Positions 46,071 to 59,455 of a DNA stretch of 64,000 bases are shown here, piece after piece. The notes beneath the pieces are model-generated. The model worked only from the letters and a program-made list of their open reading frames with translations. It was not told where the DNA came from and did not search any database. Each line of letters starts with the position of its first letter. The first letter of the stretch is position 1. The DNA comes from Cenococcum geophilum 1.58 (taxonomy: Eukaryota; Ascomycota; Dothideomycetes; Gloniales; Gloniaceae), in assembly GCA_001692895.1 (NCBI GenBank), contig KV748285.1, positions 62,001 to 126,000 on the forward strand, read 5' to 3'. Made by a program: the position numbers and the translations under genes.

Positions 46071-47760
46071 ATGGCAGATATTAGCAAGCAAGTCAGCGAA
46101 GGTTAAAAGAAGTGGAGTTAAGGAGTTGACCTTACGTCTATGAACGACGTTAATAACTATATTTAATTTAAACTCCTTAAATACGGATACTTTAAGCCTA
46201 CGAACGATGATATGTGGGAGTAATATAAGGAAGACTTTGCGGACTTTACGGAAGCTACTTTTAAGGCCTACAGCCTTATGACCATCTGTAACCTATAAAC
46301 CCTCCTCCGTAACTACGGCGTATGGGTTGAAAAAGACAAACATGTCACTGTTGTACGGTCTTTATATAATGTAATATATAAGGAGGACCAAATAGAATGG
46401 ACTAAGGAAGAAATCCTAGACCAGTTTAATACTACTAAGGAACTCTTTGCTTCTTCTAAACTTAATGTAATTACTGGCCTTATACCTGACCTACTTAACC
46501 AAATTCGTCCTATAGACCTAAACGCCTTTAGAATTGATTTTATGGGCTAGAGTATACCTAGTACCCAAGTTACGGACCGTAATACCCCTATAAACTAAAA
46601 TACGGACTAAAACACTTCCGCTGCTTAAGCCACAGATCCGTAAACTATATGTCCGCAAGCTATAGATCCGCAAGCTATATATCCGCAAGCTATAAATCCG
46701 TAAGCCATATATCCGCAAGCTATAGATCCGTAAGCTATAGACCCGCAACCTACCTAAGTAAAGACCTATGGTAAGGAACTAGCTAACCTGGCTAAGCTCT
46801 ATACCGACGAATCTAAGTATAGCGGTAAAAACGACAACTTTGACTTTAAACTAACCATTTTTACAGACCTCTGTCAGAAGGCTAACATTCCTAAATAAGA
46901 GTTTAGCTAAGCCTACTCTATTATGCTGCGCGGCCTAGCACTTAACCACTACTACACCAACCTCAAGAGCAACCCCCTTAGTGTCCCCTTTGATAAGCTA
47001 TGCGAAGCTACCCGTAACTACTTTAAAGGACCGGAATATAGGCGTAATATCCTTACCCAATAGAATGCGACCAAGCTATGGACCGTAATCGACAAGAACA
47101 CCGAAAAATCGACTATAGAGTGTCTGCAAATCCTTATTAAAGACCTCCGGCACCTANAGNANNGCCTTAANGCCAAGCTTNNAANAGACGACTTCCTGCA
47201 CAATAAACTTATTACGGCTTGCCAGGAAGTAGAGCCCTGTAAGTACGCCTATTATAAGCCTGCAGACACCTTAGCTGGCCTTATTAATGACCTACGCTCC
47301 TCTATTATAACGTACAAAGTCTTAAACCTACTAAGTAGCACTTAAGCCTTCGCTACGGATATTTAATATCCGTAAATAGACTCAGAAGCCTATTTTACGG
47401 ACCGCCGCTACCGCTAGCAGTACCTATACCGACCAAACCCCACCCGTAACCCCCGCAGCAACCCCTATATAAAAGTATATCCACGTAGACGAACTAGCCA
47501 GAAGTGCTTTATGTGCGGTAAGGAAGGATATTAGTCTATAAGGCATACCCAGGAAGAACGTAATAAGTCTAGGAAGAGACTTAATAACCGGATTAACTAG
47601 TTTATTTTGGAATATGAAGAAAAGGAAGTAGAGGAGCCCCCTAACGAGTTAATAGAAGCCCTTATAATTGACTTTAACTTAGACGCTTAGGAATAGGAGA
47701 CCTTAGAGACATTCCTAACTACTTTTAGACCTTTTACGGATAGTTAAGCCTTTAATACTA
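46071..47760 (+). pseudogene. Copia C gag remnant with zinc-knuckle trace
   Basis: Begins with ATG at 46071 (MADISKQVSEG then a stop). A CCHC-like knuckle trace, CFMCGKEGY...RHT, is at about 47505-47550, with the third position altered. An internal array of 15-bp repeats (46629-46748) encodes a (D/Y/N)PQAI pentapeptide. Ambiguous bases occur at 47157-47185. Stops TAG/TAA are scattered throughout. Confidence 0.75.
46629..46748 (+). repeat. 15-bp tandem repeats in gag
   Basis: About eight copies of a unit close to GATCCGCAAGCTATA. In the gag frame each unit encodes five residues, (D/Y/N)PQAI, with CAA turned to TAA in some copies. A 76-codon minus frame over it is only its shadow. Confidence 0.85.
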
Positions 47761-50700
47761 TGACCGTATTAGCCGATCGCTCCTTTATACACTTAATTAT
47801 ACCCGAAAACTGGCCCGTAAGTATACCCGTTAGACCCGTTATAGACGTTACGGACCGTGAACAGGACTTATTTACATATATTACTATAGAACGCTATACC
47901 CCTAAAGAATTCTATGGCGTTATGATTAATATAGGTGCCTCTAAGAAGTCTACTGTAGGTTATAGACAATACCTTACATATAAGACTACCGTAAATAATA
48001 ATATAAATATTAATACTATGCAAGCTGGGGCCGTAAACGTCTAATTTGGTATTGGTTTAACCGCATTAATTAGATTAGTTGTAGTTAAGACCCTAATTGG
48101 CCTAGTTAACTTCCATATAGTAAAAGCGGACACCCCTTTCTTACTTTGCCTTGCGGACATGGATAGGTTATAGGTTTACTACAATAATATTACGGACACC
48201 TTAATTGGCCCCGCAACTGCCCTAGGAAGTAAGTATATTACCCTACCAATTACACAACGATTTGGACACCCGTTCCTTATATAGGGAGAGACTTTACGGA
48301 CCTACATTTAGGAATCTTTTGACTATAACCCGTGCTACCTTACCAGTACGGAGATCCACCGTCTGCACCGCCGTTTCGGCTACCCGTTAGCCGAAAAGCT
48401 ATATAGAGTCCTTGAACGCTTTGGACACGACGACGTTGATAGGAAGGCAGTTAATTACCTGACCAAATACTGCTCCTTTTGCTAGAAATACGGACGTTCC
48501 CCAGGCCGATTCAAGTTCACCCTTTGTAAGGACCTTAACTTCAACCACTTAGTGTACGTAGACATTATGTACATTAACGGCAGCCTAGTATTATATATAA
48601 TTGACGAGGTAACCCGCTACTAAGCCGCCCGTTGGTTGCAAAATATATCCGCAAAATATATTTGGGACATTTTACAGACCTGCTGGATTGACATATACCT
48701 TAGACCCCCTAAGTATATCACCCACGACGCTGGTAGAAACTTCATCAGTAAGGAATTCCAACAGTACGCTATAGCCATGGCTATTTCAACAAAAGCCGTT
48801 CTAGTTGAGGCGTACTGGTCCGTTGGACTTGTTAAGTGAGCTTACTTAGCTTTACGGAGAGCTTACCAGATTATTACGGACGAGTATAAGAATATCTAAA
48901 AAGAACTGGCTTTATAGATGGCCGTAAAAGCCGTTAATAATACCGCTGGCCCTGATAGACTGGTACCTACCCTTTTAGTCTACGGAGCCTACCCAAGGAT
49001 AAGCAAACTGGACCCTCCTGCCCCGTCCGTTACGGATTAAGCAGCTATAATACGGAAGGCAATAGCCGAAATAGTCAAATTATGGGCTAAATAAACTATT
49101 AATAACGCTCTGCACTACCGCAACGGACCTAATATAACCCTAGTATACAACCTCCCGCTTAACTCTGAAGTCCTCGTGTGGCGGGAAAGTAGTAATTGGA
49201 CTGGACCTTACCGTCTACTGGCCGTAGAAGATGAGACCTGCTGTGTATAGCTCCCTAGCGGACCGACAAGCTTTAGAAGCACGTCCGTAAAACCCTATTT
49301 TCGGTCCGAAAACACCTATAACGTTAAGCTAGACGAACTAGAAGCAACCGCTAAACTAGATAAACTAGAAATGACTGCCGAATTAGACAAACTGGAGGCA
49401 CCCTTGCCTACCCTAGAGGTCCCCTAGAAACCTACTGAACCTACTAAACCTGCTGTAAAGCGTGGCTGAGGACGCCCCTATAAGAATCCCGTAACGGAGA
49501 ACTACCTAACCTCCGTAGGCACATCCGTAAAGTAATCTCTGCCTGTGGATATATTAGTTCTAGTATAGGAAACCCCTTTTACGGACTTATAGCGTAAAGA
49601 GATTAACGGACTACTTAAAAAGGGTGTCTTTGTAATTGTAACGGAGAGAGACGTTCCGTAAGGCGTTTGTATATTTAACTTACGCTTTATTAACGAGATT
49701 AAGTACCCTGGTACTAATAAAGCCTTTAAGAAATTAAGGCTTGTTGTATAAGCTTATAACGACTAGGGAAAGGACCTAGTCCTTACGCAATCGCCTACAA
49801 TTTAACGGGTCAGTTAATGGATTATACTCGTACTTACGCCTGGACTATAGTAAACTAAATCCGTAGCCCTTTACTTACGGGATATCTTACAAGCCTATGT
49901 GCAGTCTAATACCTACCTAAGTAGGGATATCTTTATACGACTACCCTATGAGCTTAACCTATAACTAGGAACAATTTTATGGGTTATAAAACCTCTTTAC
50001 GGAGTACCAGAAGCCGGAAACTATTGGTTTAAGACATACCACTAGCACCACGTTAGTAAACTTAAAATGGAACAGTCGACCTACGACCCCTACCTCCTAT
50101 ATAGCCCATTAAACGGCCTTAGTATTGTTGGACTCCAAACAGATAATACCCTCTTCTTAGCAGACCGGACATTTGCGGACGCTAAAGAGACTAAATTGTA
50201 AGAAGCTAAGTTCCTGGCAAAGCCGTGAGAGTAGTTAACTAAGTAGACTCTAATTAAGTTTAATAGAGGCTTAATTATATAAAAGGGTAACTTAATCTAG
50301 CTAACTTAGGAACGCTAAGCTTAAAACCTAAAGCTTGTTATAGCAAAGCCTACGGACCTTACTAGTTCCTGTGGAGAGACCCGTAAGACCGTAAATATAA
50401 AGGACTAATACGCTGCACAGCGTGCAAGAGGCGCCTATATTGCCATAGTCTGCCAACCCGAATCTGCCTACGACTTGTCCTTTGCGGCCCAGGTAGTAGA
50501 TCCACAAGAAGAAAATATTAAGTAGCTTAATAAGCGCATTTAGTGGCAAATTGATAATATAGTAAGGGGACTTACTTTTGTACCACTAGACCTAAGTTCC
50601 CTTAGCTTACTGGCATTTATGGATGCCTCCTTTGCTAATAATAAAGACCTGTTATCATAAATCGGCTTTATAATTGTACTTACGGACCGTAATTAGGACG

Positions 50701-51108
50701 CAAATATACTGCACTGGTCTTTAATTAAGTGTAAATGAGTAACCCGTAGTATACTAGCTTCTGAACTATATGCACTAGCTTATGAATTTGATATAGCAGC
50801 CGCAATTAAATTAATAGTCTAGAAGATTCTATAATTGGAGCAGTTACCCCTGGTTTTATGTACCGATTTAAAGTCCCTTTACGACTGCCTAGTTAAACTA
50901 GGTATAATATAAGAGAAGAGGCTCATGGTCGACCTAATGTGCTTACGTTAGGCCTATGAATAACGTGAGATTACGGAGGTTAAATGGATTAGTAGCGGAG
51001 ATAACCTAGCAGACGCCATGACTAAGGTAAAGCCGTGTTAAGCTCTTAAAACCCTAATTAATACGAATAAGCTTAACCTAAAGGTTATAGAATGGGTAGA
51101 GCGAGACT
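47761..51108 (+). pseudogene. Copia C pol remnant (protease, integrase, RT, RNase H)
   Basis: The protease trace INIGASKKST is near 47930. The integrase zinc-binding H-H-C-C part (HRLHRRFGYP...YCSFC) is near 48358-48485. The D-D-E core follows: VYVDIMYIN near 48560, THDAGRNF near 48720, and VEAYWS near 48810. RT pieces include KPLYGVPEAG (near 49990) and GLQTDNTLFLAD (near 50130), and the RNase H start LAFMDASFAN is near 50610. Stops at former Gln/Trp codons break every domain. Confidence 0.85.
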
Positions 51109-51360
51109 AACGGAGCATTTACGGTTTAGCCACGGCCCGTCAGAAGGCCGTACGGTGCATTCACGGCCCGTTAAAAGGCCGTACAGTTTATTTTACGGAC
51201 CGTAAGCAGGACTTACGGCCAGCTTGGAGCACCATTTAGAAGGCAACCCAGAAGGCACCTTAGGAGGGATTTCCTATGTATTTTCTTATGTGTTTTATGG
51301 TTCTATTAAGACAATTACGGAGGCTATATATAAGTGGTTTCATTTTCCAAGTACCGCTAG

Positions 51361-51631
51361 TGTATAATTACAGCACCTGTCGTACCAACTGCGTGCTTAC
51401 GCGCTCGGTACGCCGAGTACGCATTTACGCGTTTGGTGCACCAACCACCCGCTTACGCGTCTGGTGCACTTCTGAAGCACTAACTAATTAGGGGGGAGGC
51501 GCATCAGTATATAGACTACGTAGTCTGCTTTATACAATCGACAGTCACCACCGTCTAAATGAGTATACGATACTATACGTATTTCGTGCCCCTAGACACG
51601 ACTCACTTGTACCATTAAATTGGTACAAACA
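51361..51631 (+). repeat. 3' LTR of Copia C
   Basis: 271 bp, the better preserved of the pair, followed by the ACCTT duplication at 51632-51636. Confidence 0.94.
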
Positions 51632-52399
51632 ACCTTCCTTTTCGGGCTATTAAATGGCTAGAACTCTATATACTCTACTAGGCTCTAAATCTAGAATTAA
51701 GAAGCTATATCCTAGTATCTTATATAACTATTACTAAAATAGTTAATAATTTATTCTAATTATAAATGGATATTATACGGAAAAAGCTTTAGTTTACGTT
51801 AATAAATATTTATCTTGCTGTTAATATCTAGACCTAAGTTAATCTATCTTAAACTAACTATTTTACTAGCCTCTATAATTAACTAATAGAGGAGCTCTTA
51901 CTGCACCCGGCCTAAAAAGATCAAAAACAACTAAAAGAACCCTAAAAAACACCCAGAGAATCCCCCTAAGATGCATGTATCGCAGGGGAGGCATATATTA
52001 AACGACGGTGGTTCGCACTCACGCGCGCCCACCAGAACTACGCCTAGTAATAGCCCTCTATAATAAGAACGGGCGAATACTATACCACAAAACGGAAAGA
52101 CCTCTATTAAGAAGGCATCTAATAAAATATAAAGCCTATTAGACGCGTCTAGTATCTGTAGTTATAGGGGAGCAACTATTAGCTATAATAAACTAATACA
52201 GCTAGCAGAATGGCTCCGCCAATCTAGTGTGCCTTAGGCGCCCCTTTAGCAAACCCTTAACTAAATCCTCTAATAGCTAAGCAAAATTAAAAATAAATAA
52301 AACCCCTCCCTACCGGCGAACCGCACCTAGGCTACTATAGCTGCGCCTCTATAGTATAGGGAGCCTACCCCCCTAAAGACAATATCTGGATATATAATT

Positions 52400-53640
52400 A
52401 TAATATAACTAAATATAGAGAAAGTAAAGGGGCTTAGGGGATAATTAGAAACAGAAGTCCTTATAGAAATTCGCAAAGAGGTCCACGACGCTATTATAGT
52501 CCAACACCTTAGGAGTAGAGATATTAGAGTTACCCTAAAGGACTAATAGGCAAAGGAATAAGCTATAAGGGTAAAGGACAGACTAGGAGAACGTATTGGC
52601 ATAAAAGTGCTCCGTAAAGATTACCTAGTTAAAGTCTTAGCGGTTCCCCTAAGCCTTAGGGTAGAAAAGGGACGCTAGGCGGATAATACGGCAACTATAT
52701 ATAAGATAGTAAAACAAACGGAACGCCTTATACTAGGACTCGAGATTACCTAAATTTAATAGCTTTAATAGGAAAATATAAACTAAGTATATAATAAAAC
52801 AATAAAAGAATATAAGGGCCGCTAGAGACTCGCTAGGGAGACGCTAGTCGAACGTATAGCTCCCTTATTGTCAGTATATATATACTAGGAATGCAAAAAC
52901 TCCTTATCTAAAAAGGTATTATTATAAATGGCCTTATATACGACGTAAGGCTCTATAACTATAAACTCCGCCTAAAATAATGCTACTACTACGTATAATG
53001 GGGATACACCTAATCCATATACGCAGCACAGGTGTGCTACGGCCACTGTGCAGGCCCCTACAATATAAGAAATTACTTAAATTAAGACTAAATAAAATGC
53101 GCAAACTGCCACCAAAGCACATATAAGGTGTAGGAGAGAGGAGACTATATTAAATATAGGAGATGGAAGGTAAGGGCTTAACAGCTACGGGAATAACTAC
53201 ATACTAGGTTATATAAATAGAAACAATAGGCAATAAGCTAGGGGGGCGCAGGTACCTTTCTAGTATTTCCTACCTTTAATACCAGGGGGCTAGGCCAGCT
53301 ATCCTAAGCCTTAACGGGCTAGAAGCGTCGCCGCGCGATATTACTAGACCGTATAGGGATATAAGGATTACAGGGGACATAAGGGAGAGGACGCCCTATA
53401 GGAAGATTATTATGGACAGCTACAGCAAGCTTAAAACTAGGATAATTAAGAATTAGACTTAACGCGGCAAATATAACATTTATAGCTAACTCTTAAAGGG
53501 TATATAGCTAACTAGTAAGAATAGGGGAGGAACCGGAGATAATAACAGATTTAGATATAGAAGCGCTACTAGAAATATAAGACATGAAAATAGAAAGCTC
53601 TATATAAAATAAGTAGTAACTAGGATGTAGATATAAAAGA
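52400..53640 (+). pseudogene. LINE E ORF1 (gag-like) remnant with zinc knuckles
   Basis: A chain of CCHC-like motifs is visible at about 52975-53140: a C-x-x-C/Y pattern followed by QVCYGHCAGPYNIRN and KCANCHQSTY. This is the characteristic triple knuckle at the end of Tad1-group ORF1. Upstream is a Lys/Arg/Glu-rich region. Stops interrupt all frames. Limits are approximate. Confidence 0.65.
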
Positions 53641-53769
53641 TAAAAGCCCTAAATATTTTAGAGAAAGTAGAAATAGAGGAAGCGAGGAATAAAGGAGAGG
53701 CGAAGGACCCCCGCTAGGGGTCCGCCACCTATCCATTATATAGTACAACTATAGTAATATAAACCACCG

Positions 53770-56700
53770 TCTTGCAAGGCCCTTGCTAGATAGCTTAGAC
53801 CTAGAGAAATACTATATCCTTACTATATAAGAACCGTATTATAATGCCTATATATAATTAATATACTACCCCTAAGGATTCTAGCTCCTATATAAACCAA
53901 AAGTAGCTATACGCGTGTACTTTATAATTAGTAAGGCTATTAGCCTATCCTTATAGTTATAGCAGGCAGTTAACCTAGATATTGTAGTTATAACAATTTA
54001 GACATATAGGGGACCGGTTTAGATTATTAATGTATATAACCCTAGGGTTAAAGGGGTCCTATAAATAGAGAATATTATATTGGTAATAAGCTTACTAGAA
54101 ACCGAAGATATAAAGTCTATTCTATTAGAAAACATAAACCTCTACTACCCGCGGTAGGGGGGTATCTACGTTACTGTTAAATAATAGGCAGAGTGCCTAC
54201 TAAAAGCTATAGATACCTGGGGCCTTAAGCTAGCCACCCCCCTAGGAGTAATTATATAGCAATAAGGCACCGCTAAAAGTATAATTGACCTTATATTTAT
54301 AGACGAAGGCCTATACTAGAGACTTAAAAGGTATAACCCCAAAGAAGAATAGGTACTTGCTTTAGACTATATCCCCATCCAAATATAGCTAGATCTGGAT
54401 ATTAAGGCATAATTAAATAGTAAAAGATACGTAATAAGAAAGCTTAAGACAGACAGCTTCCTTAACATAGTTAAACAACAACTTTAAGACCTAGAAGAAA
54501 TCCACCCGATACTAAATAAGTAAGGCTTAGTGGCTACCCCTAAGGAAATTAACTAAAGACTAGAAAGGATTTAGGTAGTAATTAAAAATAGGTTAGAAGA
54601 GCACTGCCTAGTTTTAAAAGTGGGCCCCTATACGCGATACGTATGGTCCGTATAATGCGCGGTTCTTATTACCAGCTAATAACGAGCAAGAAGAAAATAT
54701 ATAAGTAGCTACAATCCTAAAGACGAGAGATATTATAAAGATATAAGAAACCAGCTAAAGAATACCCTAAAAAAAGAAGTAAGGAATAGCTGGAGATAGT
54801 TTATAAATAAGCATACTACTAACCTAAGCCTCCCCTATAATAAAGGTCTTTAGAAGATAGCAAAATAGGTAAAGAGAAAGGTAGGACGTTTAGTAGAAGA
54901 CCTATACCTTCCGCCCCTACGAAGACTAGGTAAATTACTAGCTATAAGCAACAATAATAAGAAGGCAAAAATCCTTATAGAAAGATTTTCCCCCTAACTA
55001 GCCTTAGTAGACCTTAGTAATATTATAGGCGAAGCACNNGTAACTCGCCTAAGGGTTAANAGTNATATAANAACTAAAGAAATGGCCAGAACTATTAGCC
55101 GCCTTTTAAATAATATAGCACTAGGACCAAATAGGATCCTAAATAAAGCCCTAAAGACCTATGGACTACTAATAGCACCTTAGCTTATAGATATAGCTAG
55201 AGTATACTTTATAATAGGCTACTACCTAAGACTTAGAAGAGCTATAATAACGTTTATCCTATATAAAGAAGGTAAAGCAAACTACTTATTTCTAGGGAGC
55301 TACCGCCCTATTGCCTTAAAGAATACCCTTAGTAAGATCTTAGAAAGGGTAATAGCGGACCATATAGCAAATATAGTAGAGAAATACGCCCTACTACTAT
55401 AAAGCTAAATAAGGGCAAGAAAGAACCGCTTAATACTATTAGCACTTACGCTACTCGCTACTACTATTAAATTAGTATAGGTAATGCGAAGGGACTTTAT
55501 AGTATTAATGCTTAGCCTAGATATTAGTGGCGCCTACAATAATATACCCTATAAGCGTCTCCTATATATCCTTAGAGTAAAAGGCTTCCTAGAATAGATT
55601 ATATAATTTATTTAAGGGTTTATAGGCCAAAAAGAAACATTACTAGTCTTTAGCGGATACTAAAGCCCCCCTATTATAGTTGTAATAGGAATACTATAAG
55701 GATTACCCCTCTTACCTATACTTTTCCTTTTCTTTATAAGCAACCTACTTAACTCCTTTAAGGAAGGGGCGACCTAGGGAATAGGCTTTATTAATAACAC
55801 AAACCTAATTATATATGGGCCAATAGCCGCAAAGAATTGCAGAACACTAGAAAAAGCTTATAATACCTATATAAAATAGGCAAGACAATATAGAGTCTAA
55901 TTCTTACTAGAGAAGTACTAGCTAATCCATTTTATAAGAAAACGCAACTAATCTATAGATCTTTAGCATATAATTCACATTTAAGGCTTTAGGGGTTAAC
56001 TAGTTTAGGGCCTAAGAGTATTAGGAGTATAGGTAGATAATAAGCTCCGGTAGAGCGTATATGCGGCCTAAGCGGCCTATAAGGGCTAAGTATAGTACAT
56101 TATATTATCTAGGATCGTTAATTCTATATAGGGCCTATGCTTCTAAAGGTTACGCCTACTATATATAGCAGTTATCCGGCTAACCATAACGTATAGGTCT
56201 AGTATTTAGGCCATTAGAGAATCTAAAAAAGGCCCCCCTAAATTGCTCCTTAAACTACTCTAAAAGGTCTAAATAGCCTACCTTTAGAGTATAATAGGTG
56301 GATATAAGCGAACGGCTATAGCACTGCTTAAGAAGGAAGCTAATATTCCCCCCTATAACTATATATTAAAGCCGCTATAATATAAAAGGCGTAAAAGGAA
56401 CGCAACTCTAATATTATAAAGTATATTAAGATACGCCTAAATAAACTATAGAGGGACCCTAGGGCGCCTTATAGGAGAATAAACTAATAACCCTAAAGTA
56501 GGGAAGATATATTAGAGAAATAGGTAAAGAAAGCAGAAGAAGAATAGTGCTGCTTTAGGGCCTAGGCCTATATAGAGGAGAAAGGGAGACGTATAAGAGG
56601 CCAGTAAGGATAATAGTAAGAAAGAGAAAAGAGCTAAAGTAAAGTATAAAAGAACGCTAGGAAACTAACTACTGTAATATAATACTGGCTAGACTAACGC

Positions 56701-57000
56701 TAGAGAGGTATATAGGAGTTAAAGGTATAGAGGTTAACTAAAGCAAGAAGAACCTAAGCCGTAGTATAGTTAACGCTATAGGGGGTAAATACTCTAGGGC
56801 TCCAAAAAGGCCTAATAAAGGTAGAAAATATAATAGCAACACTTTTAAGAATAGGAGTAATAGGACTAAAAGACTGGCTCTACTAGGTAGGTGTCCTAGT
56901 AGGTAGCCTAAGATATAAATATAGCTAGCTAAGACAGACACTAAAGTATATAATACTGCTATGCCCCTTATATACTAACTAAGAAGTAATACTCTTAGTA
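53770..57000 (+). pseudogene. LINE E ORF2 remnant (endonuclease, reverse transcriptase)
   Basis: The AP-endonuclease part reads INVYNPR near 54025, a NLYYPRWGG trace near 54145, and SIIDLIFIDEG near 54270-54310. The non-LTR RT part reads SYRPIALKNTLSKILERVIAD near 55300-55360. Then follow DISGAYNNI near 55520, a GLPLLPILF trace near 55700, and NTNLIIYG near 55800 where active enzymes have the double Asp. Ambiguous bases lie at 55038-55071. Nothing is functional. Confidence 0.8.
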
Positions 57001-58917
57001 GCTGGCATAGAGAACTATAAGACACTACTCTTAATATAAAAAGGCCTTAAGGCGGTTACCTAGTGGCTTATTAGCTAAAATATACTAAACCAGTTCTGGG
57101 TTATAAAGAAAATAGTAATAAAAAGTAGGGGGGTAAGTAACGGGTACCCCCTAATAACTCTATAGCAGTAAAGTAAAGTTTACAATACTAGCGCGTCCAT
57201 AGGCTTATTACAGCAGCAGTAGTTCCTAAGAAGGTTAAAAAGTAAAGTAGTAGGAGCACTATAGGTAACTTATAGGCGCCTTACAGGCGCCTTATAGGCG
57301 AGTCCTAAAAGGCAAGGAGATAGATTATAGGGTTTTCTTAAATAGAGTTTTCTCCCTATATATATATAAGGAGTAGTCCGCGTGGGCCTAATAGGGATCC
57401 AAATCGGACGTTAAGTAATGAATTATTATAATATCTAGACCTTACTAAATAACTACCTTCTTCTTATAATCTATGCTTACTTTATTAACAACTAGGAGGT
57501 ACTAATAAAGGCTCTTTTTACTCTTTATATGGTAGCTAATTATAGTAGGGAGGACTAATAAAATGCTTTACTTCTAGTTCTAAAGAACTTTGGAATCGTA
57601 TAAAAGCTTAGAGCTATTATTGCTAATAACTCCAGTATAAATAATACTCTCTACTATATAATTAGTTAGTATCTTCTTAAGAATAAAAATATTAAATGGG
57701 ATCTTATATAATAGTAGATCCATTACCAGGGCTATATTATTAATCTTACTATTCTAGTATTCTTATTTTAAGATGTTATTAATATTAAGCAAATTAAGCT
57801 ATATAAAGAGGATAAGGAGAGTAAAAAGAAACTTAGTAAAAAGGAAAAGAAGGAGAAGCAAGACTTATTTTCGCGTATAGGTATATTTAGCAAGCTTTAT
57901 AATATTATTATCCATATACACTCCTCAGCTATATATACAAAACTATTTAAGAGTTATATAGGGAGAAGGATTCCACTTAATAATCGTATATAATAGAATA
58001 GCTAGTTTTATATATTTACTATAGCACTTAAGTATAGGAGTGCGGTTAACAAGTATATAAAGAAAAACTTATTAACGCTCCTAAAGGATAGTCTTACTCT
58101 ATAAGACTAGTAACTACTTTGCATAATATTAGAGTTCCTTATACCCTTTAAGAAAGCAATATAGAAATTATAAGGTAATAATGCAACACTTAACTAAGTA
58201 CTTCCTACTATAGATATTTTAATTAAGCATATAGATAGGGCTCTTATACGTCTATTCTTATTTCTTATTTATAAAAACTAACGCTATAATAAAAACTACA
58301 TTATGGTAATAAAGTCTTTATTTCTAGAATTATATATTACTAAATAAAGTTTAATAAGTACTATACAGAAACTAATAAGTCGCCTCTTTATATAGCTGCT
58401 CTTATTCTTTACCTAAAGCGTTATATAAATTATATTAAGAGATATTAGCTAAAGAAGTGGCAGAAGAATACCCTATTAAGGGTTAAGAAGCTTTAGAAGA
58501 AGCACCAAAATAAATATCCAGTTTCTATATTATATAAGAAGGAACCTAAATCTAAGGTACAGAAAGAATAGCTTAACTTATTTAATTGTATTAAGCGGGA
58601 TATTAATAATAAGTATACTCGTCTAGCAAGTTAGGATAAGTACAAGGATTACTATTCTAGAGAGCCGTACAACCCTAAGGTTTCTATAATTTAGTAGTAG
58701 GCGCAGGAGCAGCAATAAAAGCGTTAGCTACGGCTTTTAGCATTTACATTTAAAGTTCTATTAATTTCTGCAATAAGTAATAAGCTAGAGAGAGTTTTTT
58801 CTAGTAAGCGTTATATAATATTATAAGAAAGAATACAGCTTAGAGTAGAGACGGTTAAAAAACTAAGTACTTAAAGAGCTAGTATCTAAAGTAAAGCTTA
58901 TAGAATACTATCTGGGC

Positions 58918-59120
58918 GTGTCTTCTGCTATATTCTGCTATATTAACCACATTCTGCCATTTTCTGCCTATAATAGTACTAGGGCAGGTTACCTCTCACA
59001 TATTGCCGCATTATGCCGCATTATGCTGTATTTTACTATATTTCTGCCATATTCTGCCATATTTCTGCTATATTCTACCATATTCTGCCATATTCTGCTA
59101 TATTCTACCACCCTACTATT
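58918..59120 (+). repeat. ATTCTGCCAT-type tandem array in hAT D
   Basis: Many imperfect copies of an 11-12 bp unit close to TATTCTGCCA. Related sequence in inverse orientation (GTAGAATACGGTA) lies at 59525-59560, making a long subterminal inverted arrangement. Confidence 0.75.
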
Positions 59121-59164
59121 AGCTTACTTACCACTTATTACGGCATAGGCAGAAAACGGCAGTT

Positions 59165-59455
59165 ATAGTAGAACTTAGTAGATAGTTATAATGGAACTTA
59201 GTAAACAGTTATAGTAGAACTTAGTAGACAGTTGCGGTGGAACTTAGTGGACAGTTATAGTAGAACTTAGTAGATAGTTGCGGTGGAACTAGGTGGATAG
59301 TTGTGGTGGAACTAGGTAGACAGTTACGGTGGAACTTAGTAGATAGTTACGGTGGAACTTAGTAGATAGTTACGGTGGAACTTAGTAGACAGTTGCGGTA
59401 GAACTTAGTAGATAGTTATAATGGAACCTAGTAGACAAGTTATAGTAGAACTTGG
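59165..59455 (+). repeat. 23-bp tandem array in hAT D
   Basis: About twelve copies of a unit close to GGAACTTAGTAGATAGTTACG, differing mainly at RIP-compatible positions (GCGG/ATAG, GAC/GAT). Located 260 bp inside the right end, where hAT elements carry transposase-binding repeats. Confidence 0.85.

Larger units (their letters stand above)
45362..51631 (+). mobile_element. Copia-type LTR retrotransposon C, nested in hAT D
   Basis: Identical-length LTRs (271 bp) start TGTATAATTACAGCACC and end GGTACAAACA. The target duplication is ACCTT (45357-45361 and 51632-51636). Total 6.27 kb. Gag, protease, integrase, RT and RNase H remains occur in Copia order on the plus strand. Confidence 0.95.
51836..57429 (+). 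mobile_element. Tad1-like non-LTR retrotransposon (LINE) E, nested in hAT D
   Basis: Flanked by the 13-bp duplication AATATCTAGACCT at 51823-51835 and 57430-57442, a typical LINE target duplication. There are no LTRs. It carries ORF1-like zinc knuckles, an endonuclease and a reverse transcriptase on the plus strand. At 5.6 kb it may be nearly full length. The last bases are AT-rich (TAATGAATTATTAT). Confidence 0.88.
44990..58910 (+). pseudogene. hAT transposase, split by two insertions and RIP-mutated
   Basis: Three coding parts: about 44990-45361, 51637-51835 and 57443-58910. Part 1 gives a BED-finger-like zone and ends NKDVIKQALLNLII. Across Copia C it continues into PFRAIKWLELYTLY. Across LINE E it continues ICAYFINNQEVL-type sequence, then AIIANNSS-NNTLYYTI and QIHYQGYIINL-VFLF (near 57715), the hAT catalytic-core signature. 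The C-terminal dimerisation region is near 58690-58860 (AFTFKVLLISAISNKLERVF). TAG/TAA replace expected Gln and Trp codons throughout. Confidence 0.85.
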
